Of a stretch of DNA of 50,376 nucleotides, positions 20,559-28,579 are shown piece by piece. Below the pieces are notes generated by a model. The model had not been told where the DNA came from. It did no database searches and worked only from the letters and a program-made list of their open reading frames with translations. Each line of letters opens with the position of its first letter. The first letter of the stretch is position 1. Location of the stretch: positions 1 to 50,376 of the forward strand of contig JAJDAV010000014.1 in NCBI GenBank assembly GCA_029261695.1, in the 5' to 3' direction. A program made the translations under genes and the position numbers. Source of the stretch: Nitrospinaceae bacterium (lineage in GTDB: Bacteria; Nitrospinota; Nitrospinia; Nitrospinales; VA-1).

Positions 20559-22021
20559 ACGATCTTAAGTTTTTTGCGAAGCACTATTTTCCACATCACC
20601 TTACGGAAAATTGTTCTTCCATGCATAAGGAAATGTTCCTTCGATTTCAAGAACATATATTGGAATCTGAGTTATCAGGAAAGGGAAATAAAATCGCGAT
20701 GGCTGCCCCGCGTGGAAATGCAAAGTCTACTCTGACATCATTGATTTTACCACTTTGGTGCATAGTCGGTTATCGAAAAAAATTTATTGTCCTCATTTCA
20801 GATACTTCGGATCAGGCAGAAGAGTTTCTTGAACAGATAAAAACAGAATTGGAAGCAAACGATAGGTTAATTGAAGACTTTCCTGATGCTTGCGGATCTG
20901 GACGAACTTGGAAAGCAGCAAAACTTATTACTAATAATGGTGTTGCGGTTCGCTGTTGGGGAAAAAGAAAACGCTCGAGAGGAGCTCGGCATGGAAACCG
21001 AAGACCTGACTTGGTTATCTGCGATGACCTGGAAGATGATGAAAATATAGATTCACCAGATCAGCGGGAAAAAGATAGGAAATGGTTTTTTAAAGCGGTA
21101 ATGAAAATAGGAGGTCGCTACACGGCATACATCGTTGTTGGAACAGTACTCCATTACGATTCCCTACTTTCCAGGTTGCTGATGCGACCTGGATGGGAGG
21201 CAAAAAAATGGAAAGCCGTTATTAAATGGTCTTCTTCCACACTTTGGGAAAAATGGGAAGCTATTTTTACTTCGCGCAGTCTGGATGCAGAAAAAAGAGC
21301 GGAAAGGTTTTATAAGAGAAATCAAAAGGAAATGTTAAGAGGATCTCAGGTTTTGTGGCCTGAGGCAGAATCTTATTATTATTTGATGGCTATGCGTGTT
21401 TCAGATGGGCCAGCCTACTTCGACTCTGAAAAACAAAATGAGCCTGTAAACCCAGACGATTGTCTTTTTCAAGAAGACTGGTTTCGGTTTATTCCTGAAC
21501 CAATTTTTGTAAATAAAGATTCAAGATTTTATTGTGCAATTGATCCTTCAATGGGATCTGTCTCTAATAAATCCGATCCCTCAGCAATTTTAGTTGGCTG
21601 TGTAAACCCGGATGGAATTATAGATATCATTCAAGCTGATATTCAAAAGCGTCATCCTGATTCAATTATGGAAGCGTTGTTTGAATTTCATAAACAATAT
21701 CGATTTGAAAGAATCGCCATTGAAGAGGTTCAGTTTCAACAATTATTTAAAGATCAGGTTTTGAAAGAGGGCACTAAAAGGAAACTATACCCACCTGTAG
21801 AAGGAGTGAGGCCAATAAACGATAAAACGTTGCGGATATCAAAACTGCAACCGCATATCAAAAATGGCCTTATTCGCTTTAGAAGAAACCAAACCTTACT
21901 TTTGGAGCAGCTAAAATATTTTCCTAAAGCCAGTCACGATGACGGACCCGATGCGTTGGAAATGCTATTTAATTTGATCGACTATGGGTTTTCAGGACCG
22001 CGCATTCGTAGAGTCATCTGA
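20429..22021 (+). CDS. terL: Phage terminase large subunit
   Basis: 530 aa. It is the ATP-driven DNA-packaging motor and headful/cos nuclease. Walker A-type APRGNAKST lies at residues 93-101, and Walker B with catalytic acids (DLVICDDLEDDE) at about 194-205. The RNase H-like nuclease domain starts with AIDPSMG (Asp372), has an acidic IEEVQF strand and ends with SHDDGPDALEM. All catalytic motifs look intact. The exact start is uncertain because of the long overlap with the upstream gene. Next downstream, unusually, is a tail-assembly gene rather than the portal. Confidence 0.95.
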   Translation: MAELPGSRKISSKRTTEKRIKDSLKPFGKRSSEQKEKYKEKALNDLKFFAKHYFPHHLTENCSSMHKEMFLRFQEHILESELSGKGNKIAMAAPRGNAKSTLTSLILPLWCIVGYRKKFIVLISDTSDQAEEFLEQIKTELEANDRLIEDFPDACGSGRTWKAAKLITNNGVAVRCWGKRKRSRGARHGNRRPDLVICDDLEDDENIDSPDQREKDRKWFFKAVMKIGGRYTAYIVVGTVLHYDSLLSRLLMRPGWEAKKWKAVIKWSSSTLWEKWEAIFTSRSLDAEKRAERFYKRNQKEMLRGSQVLWPEAESYYYLMAMRVSDGPAYFDSEKQNEPVNPDDCLFQEDWFRFIPEPIFVNKDSRFYCAIDPSMGSVSNKSDPSAILVGCVNPDGIIDIIQADIQKRHPDSIMEALFEFHKQYRFERIAIEEVQFQQLFKDQVLKEGTKRKLYPPVEGVRPINDKTLRISKLQPHIKNGLIRFRRNQTLLLEQLKYFPKASHDDGPDALEMLFNLIDYGFSGPRIRRVI

Positions 22022-22089
22022 AAAAAATGAATTTTAATCATCTATTAATAATTAAAACTTTTCAAATTATAGACAGGGAGGGATTATTT

Positions 22090-22482
22090 ATGAGTCTATT
22101 GGTAAACCCAAAGGAACGGATTGTTAACGTTGCCGTTGATGGATACAAAATTAGCTTGGTTTTGCGGCAGTATACGATGAATGAGTATGCCAACTTTATG
22201 GAACAACGCTTTTCGTTTAAGCACACAGGAGAGGTGAATGATAAGTCCATGACCGCTCGAGTACATTTTGTTGACCAATTGCTATTGGATATTCGAGCTG
22301 AAGATGAGGATGGGAGAAAAGAGGAAATCCTTTTTAATGACCCGCAAACAAATGAACAAAAACAATTGACACCACAGGTTCCCAATTGGAAAGAGTTTAT
22401 TGATGCCTCCTGGAAAATTGCAACCGCTATAAAGTTAGAACAGCAGGCGGCACAGCTTGAAAGTAATGTCCTAAAAAACTGA
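22090..22482 (+). CDS. Tail assembly chaperone, short (G-like) form
   Basis: 130 aa from the ATG at 22090, preceded by GGGAGGGA, in preference to an in-frame upstream ATG at 22027. It is a soluble acidic protein with N-terminal beta-like strands (NPKERIVNVAVDGYKISLVL). The last codons are CTA AAA AAC TGA, which contain the slippery heptamer A AAA AAC. A -1 slip would extend the protein through 22796. A short/long pair just before a tape-measure gene is the hallmark of phage tail assembly chaperones (lambda G/GT type). The family assignment comes from this architecture. Confidence 0.8.
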   Translation: MSLLVNPKERIVNVAVDGYKISLVLRQYTMNEYANFMEQRFSFKHTGEVNDKSMTARVHFVDQLLLDIRAEDEDGRKEEILFNDPQTNEQKQLTPQVPNWKEFIDASWKIATAIKLEQQAAQLESNVLKN

Positions 22483-22521
22483 TTGGCTACCTCCAGGATA
22501 ATGTTTCGGGGCTGGAGGTAG
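22473..22521 (+). promoter_or_regulatory. Programmed -1 ribosomal frameshift site
   Basis: Slippery heptamer A AAA AAC lies at 22473-22479, in the correct X XXY YYZ phase, followed at once by TGA. After a 7-nt spacer comes a perfect 10-bp stem, CTACCTCCAG (22487-22496) with CTGGAGGTAG (22512-22521), and a 15-nt loop. This is the standard heptamer, spacer and stem layout that stimulates -1 slippage. Confidence 0.85.
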
Positions 22522-22796
22522 AGTATCAAAAATTTCTTGAAAATGTTGAAGATGAAACAGAAAATCCGAAATGGAATATTCAAAATCATCCCGCACAAAA
22601 AGTCATTAAAAAATATCCTATTGGATTTGGCGAATGGGTTAAATGGCTTGATTTTCTTCTGACCATTCAAAAAAGCGGATACTTGCTTGATCAGGATAAC
22701 CTTTCCCCCCTTACCTGGAAAGGCTTGGCTCTCTTGCGCCAATGGCAGGAAAAACAAAACGATTCTTTAGCAAATCAATTTTTTAAAACCCAATAA
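22479..22796 (+). CDS. Frameshift extension of the tail assembly chaperone (T part of the GT-like form)
   Basis: An open -1 frame of 105 codons begins at the slippery site (LIGYLQDNVSGLEVEYQKFL...) and ends with TAA at 22794. It has no suitable start codon or Shine-Dalgarno of its own near its beginning, so it is best read as the C-terminal part of a frameshift product of about 235 aa. It contains Trp-rich helical segments (PIGFGEWVKWLDFLL, SPLTWKGLALLRQW). In known tails the long form binds the tape-measure protein, here encoded 240 bp downstream. Confidence 0.8.
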   Translation: MIGYLQDNVSGLEVEYQKFLENVEDETENPKWNIQNHPAQKVIKKYPIGFGEWVKWLDFLLTIQKSGYLLDQDNLSPLTWKGLALLRQWQEKQNDSLANQFFKTQ

Positions 22797-22832
22797 ATTT
22801 ATATCCAACACTTTAATTCAGTGGAGGTAATT

Positions 22833-23024
22833 ATGTGTAGAGCAACTGATTGTATTGAAACAGAGGGTTCGCAATGGAATAAAAAGGCTTTGAAAGATAT
22901 TCGATTTTTTATGTCTTACCCCGAAATCATGGATGAGTGGGAAGAACCTTATATTAATAAATTAGTCAGGCAGATTGAACACATTAATATGTTTCGTGAA
23001 AATTTTGATCAAAGATTGTATTAG
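22833..23024 (+). CDS. Small hypothetical phage protein
   Basis: 63 aa from the ATG at 22833, with GTGGAGG 5 nt upstream. It is acidic and helical (KALKDIRFFMSYPEIMDEWEEPYINKLV...). No family was recognised. It lies between the tail chaperone and the first tape-measure-like gene, within the same closely spaced operon. Confidence 0.65.
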   Translation: MCRATDCIETEGSQWNKKALKDIRFFMSYPEIMDEWEEPYINKLVRQIEHINMFRENFDQRLY

Positions 23025-23036
23025 TGCGGAGGTTTT

Positions 23037-24101
23037 ATGCCTGTAAATGTTTCGACTAAAATTGTCGTTGGTTTTGAAGACTGCTTGAATAATATTTCAA
23101 CACAGGCATTTAGTTCTTTAAGAAACAGCGGGAATTCTGGGGGTTTATTAAGTTCCTTATCTGAGAAATTTTGGGTTGGTAAGCACTTCAAATTAGAGGC
23201 ATTGCAAGAATCTAGATCAAACTCTCTCAAACCTACCAATATTCTGGGGTCAATGGCACATGAGGCCATTAATCCCCAGATTGTTCAGGGTTCCATACTT
23301 GCGGATGAAAGTTCAAACCTCCTCTTACCTTCCGCGGGTATGGAACCCTTTGCAACCGCAATGGAACATTTAATTAATGGTAACGGTTTTAATATAAATG
23401 GGTTAGCAATTGATAATTATATTACCCAGGCATTGGAGTTCTGGTTGAATGGAAGGCTCGATATAAAACTGCAAGATGCCTTTGACAGATTGTTATTGTT
23501 TACTCGGTATGCAGCAATCAGCATGGCCAAATCTTTTGGTCAGGCACTTTTTGAATTTTCCAGGATCTCCGTTGAGCTAAGTGAATCTTTAAGACTTTCT
23601 GGAATTATTCTGTTCAATAAATTTGAAGAAGGAATGTTGGGTGCAATTGAAGAACTAAAAGGTTTAATTAAATTATTTTTCATAGATTTTGAAACGGAAA
23701 TAATTGGTATTTCGGAAGCTAAGGTTGTCATCCTTGAAACAGCGGCTCAAAGAACAGGTGGATTTAATCCATTTTCCAGTATTCTAAATAAAAGTTTTTT
23801 TCTTTCAGGTCTTTCTGGCCCGAGTGCTGGAATCAGCTCCTCTCCAGGAATTCTTTCTCAACCTCTCAACCCCGGAATTAATATTTTTGGGAAAGAGAGA
23901 CATATTAAACCTCTTCAAATAAATAATATTAATCAATCGGGGACGGATAAATTTTCAGGCCGTAGAGAATTTGAGTATTTTCAGGTTGAAAATATAATCC
24001 TGAATGTTCCTAGTGATTTTAGTTCGCGGTTAACGGAACGCCAGTTTGCTGTTGAGCTTCGTGATGAAATAATTCGGTTAGACCGAAGAATGAGTGAATA
24101 A
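23037..24101 (+). CDS. Tape-measure-like tail protein, copy A
   Basis: 354 aa, with GCGGAGG before the ATG. The N-terminal TKIVVGFEDCLNNISTQAF and C-terminal RQFAVELRDEIIRLDRRMSE match the same places in the gene at 26159-27253. The middle ITQALEFWLNGRLDIKLQDAFD is the same module. Between these ends the copies have diverged widely. Its position after the frameshifted chaperone and the helical, weakly hydrophobic centre fit a short tape-measure protein. At 354 aa it is short for the family, implying a short tail if it is the ruler. Confidence 0.7.
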   Translation: MPVNVSTKIVVGFEDCLNNISTQAFSSLRNSGNSGGLLSSLSEKFWVGKHFKLEALQESRSNSLKPTNILGSMAHEAINPQIVQGSILADESSNLLLPSAGMEPFATAMEHLINGNGFNINGLAIDNYITQALEFWLNGRLDIKLQDAFDRLLLFTRYAAISMAKSFGQALFEFSRISVELSESLRLSGIILFNKFEEGMLGAIEELKGLIKLFFIDFETEIIGISEAKVVILETAAQRTGGFNPFSSILNKSFFLSGLSGPSAGISSSPGILSQPLNPGINIFGKERHIKPLQINNINQSGTDKFSGRREFEYFQVENIILNVPSDFSSRLTERQFAVELRDEIIRLDRRMSE

Positions 24102-24134
24102 AAAACCAGATATAAAAATATTAAGGAAAAATAT

Positions 24135-24425
24135 ATGGACGTGTTAATAGAATCGAGCCGTTGGAAAGATAAATATTCTCAACAAGGCCTCGAAAGCCCG
24201 CCGATACATTGGGAATCTGTTACTCCACATGCTGTGAATAAATTGTCAAAAGTTTGTCGGGTTGTTTTTGTGGGTGTGCCAGGGGATCTTGAAGTTCAAA
24301 ACGTTGAAGGCGAAATAATAATCTTTAAAAATTGCCCGGCAGGATATGAAGCCAAAGGATTTTGGGTGCGTGTAGGTACGAACTCGACAGGGTCTGCTGC
24401 TGGCGACTATCTTGCAGGTGAGTAA
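24135..24425 (+). CDS. Spike-base-like phage protein (Rcc01079-like)
   Basis: 96 aa, with AAGGAAAA before the ATG. The core PHAVNKLSKVCRVVFVGVPG, DLEVQNVEGE, IIIFKNCPAGYEAKGFWVRV resembles the small beta-rich domain of phage and gene-transfer-agent head-spike base proteins (RcGTA Rcc01079 type). This is a motif-memory match at moderate confidence. The stop codon overlaps the next start (TAATG), so it is coupled to the beta-propeller gene, which could be the spike or receptor-binding partner. Confidence 0.6.
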   Translation: MDVLIESSRWKDKYSQQGLESPPIHWESVTPHAVNKLSKVCRVVFVGVPGDLEVQNVEGEIIIFKNCPAGYEAKGFWVRVGTNSTGSAAGDYLAGE

Positions 24426-25210
24426 TGATGAAATTTGCGAGTTTATCTCAAACGGCAACAACTTCTCCTCTTTTATCCGGGTCGTTGCTAATATCAAGTG
24501 ATGCCCTGAAAATTTTTAAAGTGGATAAAAATGGTAATGAAATCGCCAACGCCATTCCTGTTAGTGCTTTTTCAACTGCCCAACGACCTCCTGATGGCCT
24601 TGCTCTCGACCCATCAGATAATTCTTTGTGGGTATCTACAGAATACAATAGTAGTGGTACGGGCATTGATATCCGGGTATGGAACTTAGATTTTGATACC
24701 GGTTCTCCAATCAGCTCTTTTGGAATTAATGAATTTGATAGCGGTGCAAATGAAATTGAGGGCATATGTGTAGACCCTTGGGATTATACACTTTGGTTGG
24801 TTGCAGATGGTGCTGGATCCATTAATCTATATCACTTGAATAGAAATGGTAGTTTGATTCAGACCTATGACCTTTCTTCACTGGGGATGAGTAGTCCTCA
24901 AGATGTATGCATCAATCCGGCATTACAACAACTTGTCATAACAGACAATACTTTTGGCACTCTGTTCTTCTTTGATATGGGGGTTAATTTTATAAGGTCT
25001 ATCGTTTTAGATAAGTTGGATCCGGTTCCAGTATCGCTGCAAGGCATTTCCTACGATCCTACGAATGGATTTTATTGGGTCACATATTACCTTCCAGAAG
25101 ACTGGATTGTTTTAATTGATCACGAGGGAAGACCTCAACATAAGTTTCAAAATACTAATTATACGGATATTTCTTACGCTAACCCGACTGGGATAGCGGT
25201 GAAATTATAA
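24425..25210 (+). CDS. Beta-propeller (NHL/SdiA-regulated-like) protein
   Basis: 261 aa. Repeating blades of about 45 aa with the pattern P-x-G-[LI]-x-x-D-P-x-x-x-x-[LF]-W are visible: PPDGLALDPSDNSLWV, EIEGICVDPWDYTLWLV, SPQDVCINPALQQLVI, SLQGISYDPTNGFYWV. No signal peptide was seen. In a phage cassette such a propeller could be an adhesion or spike protein, and coupling to the spike-base-like gene supports this; it may instead be host cargo. Paralogous tape-measure sequences flank it on both sides. Confidence 0.7.
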   Translation: MMKFASLSQTATTSPLLSGSLLISSDALKIFKVDKNGNEIANAIPVSAFSTAQRPPDGLALDPSDNSLWVSTEYNSSGTGIDIRVWNLDFDTGSPISSFGINEFDSGANEIEGICVDPWDYTLWLVADGAGSINLYHLNRNGSLIQTYDLSSLGMSSPQDVCINPALQQLVITDNTFGTLFFFDMGVNFIRSIVLDKLDPVPVSLQGISYDPTNGFYWVTYYLPEDWIVLIDHEGRPQHKFQNTNYTDISYANPTGIAVKL

Positions 25211-25297
25211 AACGTTAAATTAATTATAGCTGTAAAGGTCAGCGATTTCGTTTATCAGAACTGTTCAAAATATAAGTCCACTCCTTTCATCGGCAGG

Positions 25298-25531
25298 GCG
25301 GGCAAGCAGTTAGGTGAGTTTAAGGTGGGTGACAAATTCATCAAACAATATGTTTTCGATGCATTCGACTTCTGGCTGTCAGGCGATTTGTTTGTCAAGC
25401 TTGAAGACTCTTTCGGATGGTTTGCTTTTTTTATGTCGAACTCGGTAAGCAACCTTGCGGAAACTTTTACAAATGAGAGTAATGATTTAGCGGAAATGGT
25501 AGCGGGGCTTGGTATAAAAGATTGGAATTGA
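25298..25531 (+). pseudogene. Tape-measure-like gene remnant
   Basis: A stretch of about 230 bp closely matches the middle of the intact gene at 26159-27253. It encodes KVGDKFIKQYVFDAFDFWLSG and the following KLEDSFGWFAFFMSNSVSNLA, then stops with TGA after GLGIKDWN. Both the N-terminal and C-terminal thirds of the gene are missing. No Shine-Dalgarno or ATG start is present. It is evidence of a third, decayed copy of this tail gene. The rest of 25211-25543 holds nothing else that I can recognise. Confidence 0.8.
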
Positions 25532-25543
25532 TTTTGGAATATT

Positions 25544-26086
25544 TTAAGGAAATAACCCATCCCAGCCCATGTATGCCAAACTTCCTATTAAAAGAAGCCC
25601 CCCAATAAATAAGCAAAAAATAATAAGTACTTGCTGAAAAGATAATTTATTTTCTTTTTTGAAGAATCGTGTTCCGCAATGAGGGCAATAACGGGAGTTT
25701 CTACTTAAGGGGTTTTCACATTCCCTGCAAGGGATCATATCCTTTGAATCATTTTTATAAATATCATCTTCTTTGAAGAATCGTGTTCCGCAATGAGGAC
25801 AATAGCGGGAGTTTTTACTTAAAGGGTTTTCACATTCCCTGCAAGGGATCATATCCTTTGAATCATTTTTATAAATATCATCTTCTTTGAAGAATCGTGT
25901 TCCGCAATGAGGGCAATAACGGGAGTTTCTACTTAAGGGGTTTTCACATTCCCTGCAAGGGATCATATCCTTTGTATCATTTTTATAAATATCATCTTCT
26001 TTGAAGAATCGTGTTCCGCAATGAGGGCAATAACGGGCATTTTTACTTAGAAGGTTATTGCATTCGCGGCAATTTATTTGGCTCAT
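25544..26086 (-). CDS. Tandem zinc-ribbon membrane protein
   Basis: 180 aa from the ATG at 26086 (an in-frame TTG lies at 26119). Four zinc ribbons of pattern CREC-x9-YCPHCGTRFF repeat every 38 residues. A basic linker and one C-terminal transmembrane helix follow (VLIIFCLFIGGLLLIGSLAYMGW). Each ribbon has two CxxC knuckles, so about four zinc ions may be bound on the cytoplasmic side. It is encoded against the direction of the phage cassette and fits a cargo (moron) gene. Function unknown. Confidence 0.8.
   Translation of the reverse strand: MSQINCRECNNLLSKNARYCPHCGTRFFKEDDIYKNDTKDMIPCRECENPLSRNSRYCPHCGTRFFKEDDIYKNDSKDMIPCRECENPLSKNSRYCPHCGTRFFKEDDIYKNDSKDMIPCRECENPLSRNSRYCPHCGTRFFKKENKLSFQQVLIIFCLFIGGLLLIGSLAYMGWDGLFP
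25661..26075. repeat. Four 114-bp tandem DNA repeats inside the zinc-ribbon gene
   Basis: The block GAAGAATCGTGTTCCGCAAT recurs at 25661, 25775, 25889 and 26003, exactly 114 bp (38 codons) apart. The first three units are almost identical at the nucleotide level, pointing to recent slippage or unequal recombination that can change the number of ribbons in frame. Confidence 0.95.
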
Positions 26087-26158
26087 TATTGAGGGATATG
26101 GAGGTTTTTTAATTAACAATTATATCATAAGAAATAGTGGCAATTATTGAGGGTTTCG

Positions 26159-27253
26159 ATGGCTATATCAACAACAGTACAAGCAAATATAAAAGTAGGG
26201 TTTGAAGATCAATTTACAAATCTGAGCCAGCAGGCATTTGAACAATTTAAGAAAAAAGCATCTGAAACATTTAATTCAATTTCTAACACCAACATTGGAA
26301 GTTTTTATAATTTAAAATCCGATTTAAGTTTGTTATTCAGCGGCTATAGTGCATTGGGAACATCTTTCGTAGAAATAAATGATAATTCAAAAAATTTAGT
26401 AAGAAGCCTTAAATCCCTTCCAAAAGAATCTTTAAAAATAGTTGCAAACTCTTTAAAGGCATTGAACCCGGCCTTAATTGCTCTAGGCCCACATCTATTA
26501 ACGGCAGCAGCGGCGATTGGCACGTTTGCCTTGGCCTGGGAAGCGGGCAAACTGTTAGGTGATTTTAAGGTTGGTGATAAAACTATCAACCAATATGTTT
26601 TCGATGCTTTCGAGTTTTGGCTTTCAGGTGATCTACTTGCCAAACTTCAAGACTCATTCGATGGTTTGGTTCTTTTCATGTCGAACTCGGCAAGCAACCT
26701 TGCCAACACGTTTATAAACGGAATCAATAGCCTTCCGGAAATGGTGGAAGGGCTTGGTCAGGCGATGCTTAATGCTGGCAGCGAGTTGGTAGATGGTTTT
26801 GGCAGTGCTGTTATTGGAAAATTAAAGGAGGTTAAAAATTCTGTCTTATCTCTTTTCACAGAAATAAAGGCCACCCTTTCTAAAATACCTTCCATCTCTG
26901 ATGTTACCAGTGGAGTGGGTAATATTATTGATGGTATAGGAGATTTAATTGGCGGGGGCGATTCAACCGGATCATCGGGTTCGGGAGGGAACGCGGGTTT
27001 TTCCATCCCCAAGTTTGATACGGGTATAGACCGGGTTCCCCGCGATATGCTCGCCATCATTCATAAAGATGAAGCGGTGCTCAATGCCGTCGATGCCCAA
27101 AAGTTTCGTTCTGGAAACCAGGGAGGTGCGGTAATTCAAAACCTCAATATTAATATTCCTCAAGGCATTGGTTTGAAACGAGAACAGTTTCGCCAATTGG
27201 CTATGGGCCTTCGAGACGAAATTCATCGTCTCGACCGACGTATGTCTCGCTAG
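26159..27253 (+). CDS. Tape-measure-like tail protein, copy B
   Basis: 364 aa from the ATG at 26159, with GAGGG 6 nt upstream. It has N-terminal NIKVGFEDQFTNLSQQAF and a hydrophobic stretch (LIALGPHLLTAAAAIGTFALAW). The central module NQYVFDAFEFWLSGDLLAKL is also in copy A and the remnant. A Gly/Ser-rich linker follows, and a C-terminal LGLRDEIHRLDRRMSR-type tail. The FDTGIDRVPRDMLAIIHKDEAVLNA segment is common near the C-terminus of tape-measure and tail-tip proteins. It is the most complete of three related copies. Confidence 0.75.
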   Translation: MAISTTVQANIKVGFEDQFTNLSQQAFEQFKKKASETFNSISNTNIGSFYNLKSDLSLLFSGYSALGTSFVEINDNSKNLVRSLKSLPKESLKIVANSLKALNPALIALGPHLLTAAAAIGTFALAWEAGKLLGDFKVGDKTINQYVFDAFEFWLSGDLLAKLQDSFDGLVLFMSNSASNLANTFINGINSLPEMVEGLGQAMLNAGSELVDGFGSAVIGKLKEVKNSVLSLFTEIKATLSKIPSISDVTSGVGNIIDGIGDLIGGGDSTGSSGSGGNAGFSIPKFDTGIDRVPRDMLAIIHKDEAVLNAVDAQKFRSGNQGGAVIQNLNINIPQGIGLKREQFRQLAMGLRDEIHRLDRRMSR

Positions 27254-27384
27254 CGGCTATGCGTCACAACCAACAGGTCTATTCTTTTATAGCAATCCGA
27301 AATCAAAAAACATAAAACCTGGATGTTTCGTTTTTCCGGCGTGACGCTGGTCTGTGGTTAAAATTTAACTTTTAAATAAAAAAT

Positions 27385-28563
27385 ATGAAAATTATTGATT
27401 GGTTAAAGAATATCAGTACTAAAGAAAGTGCTGTCACTCGGGCTATGACTTTATGGCTTCCCGGGGGGCAGGGAGTTTCCCCAAAAACGGATTACCGGTC
27501 TCTGGCAAAAGAAGGGTTTACGCAGAATAGTGTGTTGTTTTCCTGCGTTAAAGAAATTTCTTCGGCTGTCGCCGGTGTTCCCTGGTCACTGTTTCGACGT
27601 TTGCCTAATGGAGAGCGGCGTGAGGTTTTACAACATCCCATACTGGATTTATTTGAACGGCCTAATCCCTTACAAGGAAAATTTGAATGGATCGAATCTG
27701 CCGCGAGTTTTCTTTATCTTTCGGGAAATGCATATATTGAATGTGTTGGCCCGGGTGACGGTTCGCCCAAAGAACTTTATGTTCTTCGACCTGATCGAAT
27801 GCGTGTTGTTCCCGATCCGGTTCATTTAGTGAGCGGATATGAATATACAGTTTCGGGACGAAAGGTTAAGTTTTCTTCTGAAAGTATTCTTCATCTTAAA
27901 TTATTTCATCCATTGGATGACTGGTATGGATTGTCTCCGGTAGAGGTTGCGGCTTTGGCAATCGACAAACTCAATAGTGGTGATAAATGGAATGCTTCTT
28001 TACTGCAAAATGCTGCGGTTCCTTCGGGTGCTTTGACTTGTAAACAACGATTGACTGATGAACAATTTGATCGATTGAAAACTGAAATGCGTCGGCAGAT
28101 TCAAGGGGTTAATAACGCACGCGAACCTTTACTACTAGAGCAAGATCTTGAGTGGAAGGAGCTGGGAATTTCTCCCAAAGATATGGACTGGATTGAAGGT
28201 TTAAAAATGAGTGCCTTACAGGTTGCGCAAATATATAACGTTCCGCCTGAGTTGATTGGTTTGGGTCCTGCGACTTATCAGAACCGTAAGGAAGCACGCA
28301 AGGCTTTGTATACGGAAGTGGTTTGTCCTTTTCTAAATCGTTTTCGCGATGCTCTAAATAATTGGTTAGTACCGCGTTTTTCAGAAAACCTTTTTTTGGA
28401 TTACAACAAAGATGGTATTGAAGCATTGTCAGAGGATCAGGAGGCTTTGTGGAATCGCGTTAACCAAAGTGATTTTTTAACGCTTAATGAAAAACGTCGC
28501 ATGGTGGGCTTCGATGAAGTTCCCGGAGGGGACAAGCTAATGCCAAAAAATATTTCTATTTAA
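27385..28563 (+). CDS. HK97-family phage portal protein
   Basis: 392 aa, normal length. The dodecameric ring at the capsid vertex through which DNA is packaged. Typical features are NSVLFSCVKEISSAVAGVPW near the N-terminus, LYLSGNAYIECVG, LYVLRPDRMRVVPDP, ILHLKLFHPLDDWYGLSPVE and VPPELIGLGPATYQNRKEARK. The gene has no strong Shine-Dalgarno before the ATG and is separated from tape-measure copy B by 131 bp, so a new transcript may start here. The head protease follows. Confidence 0.95.
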   Translation: MKIIDWLKNISTKESAVTRAMTLWLPGGQGVSPKTDYRSLAKEGFTQNSVLFSCVKEISSAVAGVPWSLFRRLPNGERREVLQHPILDLFERPNPLQGKFEWIESAASFLYLSGNAYIECVGPGDGSPKELYVLRPDRMRVVPDPVHLVSGYEYTVSGRKVKFSSESILHLKLFHPLDDWYGLSPVEVAALAIDKLNSGDKWNASLLQNAAVPSGALTCKQRLTDEQFDRLKTEMRRQIQGVNNAREPLLLEQDLEWKELGISPKDMDWIEGLKMSALQVAQIYNVPPELIGLGPATYQNRKEARKALYTEVVCPFLNRFRDALNNWLVPRFSENLFLDYNKDGIEALSEDQEALWNRVNQSDFLTLNEKRRMVGFDEVPGGDKLMPKNISI

Positions 28564-28579
28564 TGAAGGTGAAAGTTTT

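Noticed and set aside
22062-22757. 231-codon open frame on the minus strand
   Set aside because: It lies opposite the tail chaperone and its frameshift extension, whose slippery site and ribosome-binding site are convincing; the reverse frame has no family features.
25661-26075. CRISPR-like array
   Set aside because: The 114-bp repeats are continuous, coding and without spacers; they encode zinc ribbons.
23037-27253. Diversity-generating retroelement acting on the repeated tail genes
   Set aside because: No reverse transcriptase gene or template repeat was seen; the repeats are gene-length paralogues.
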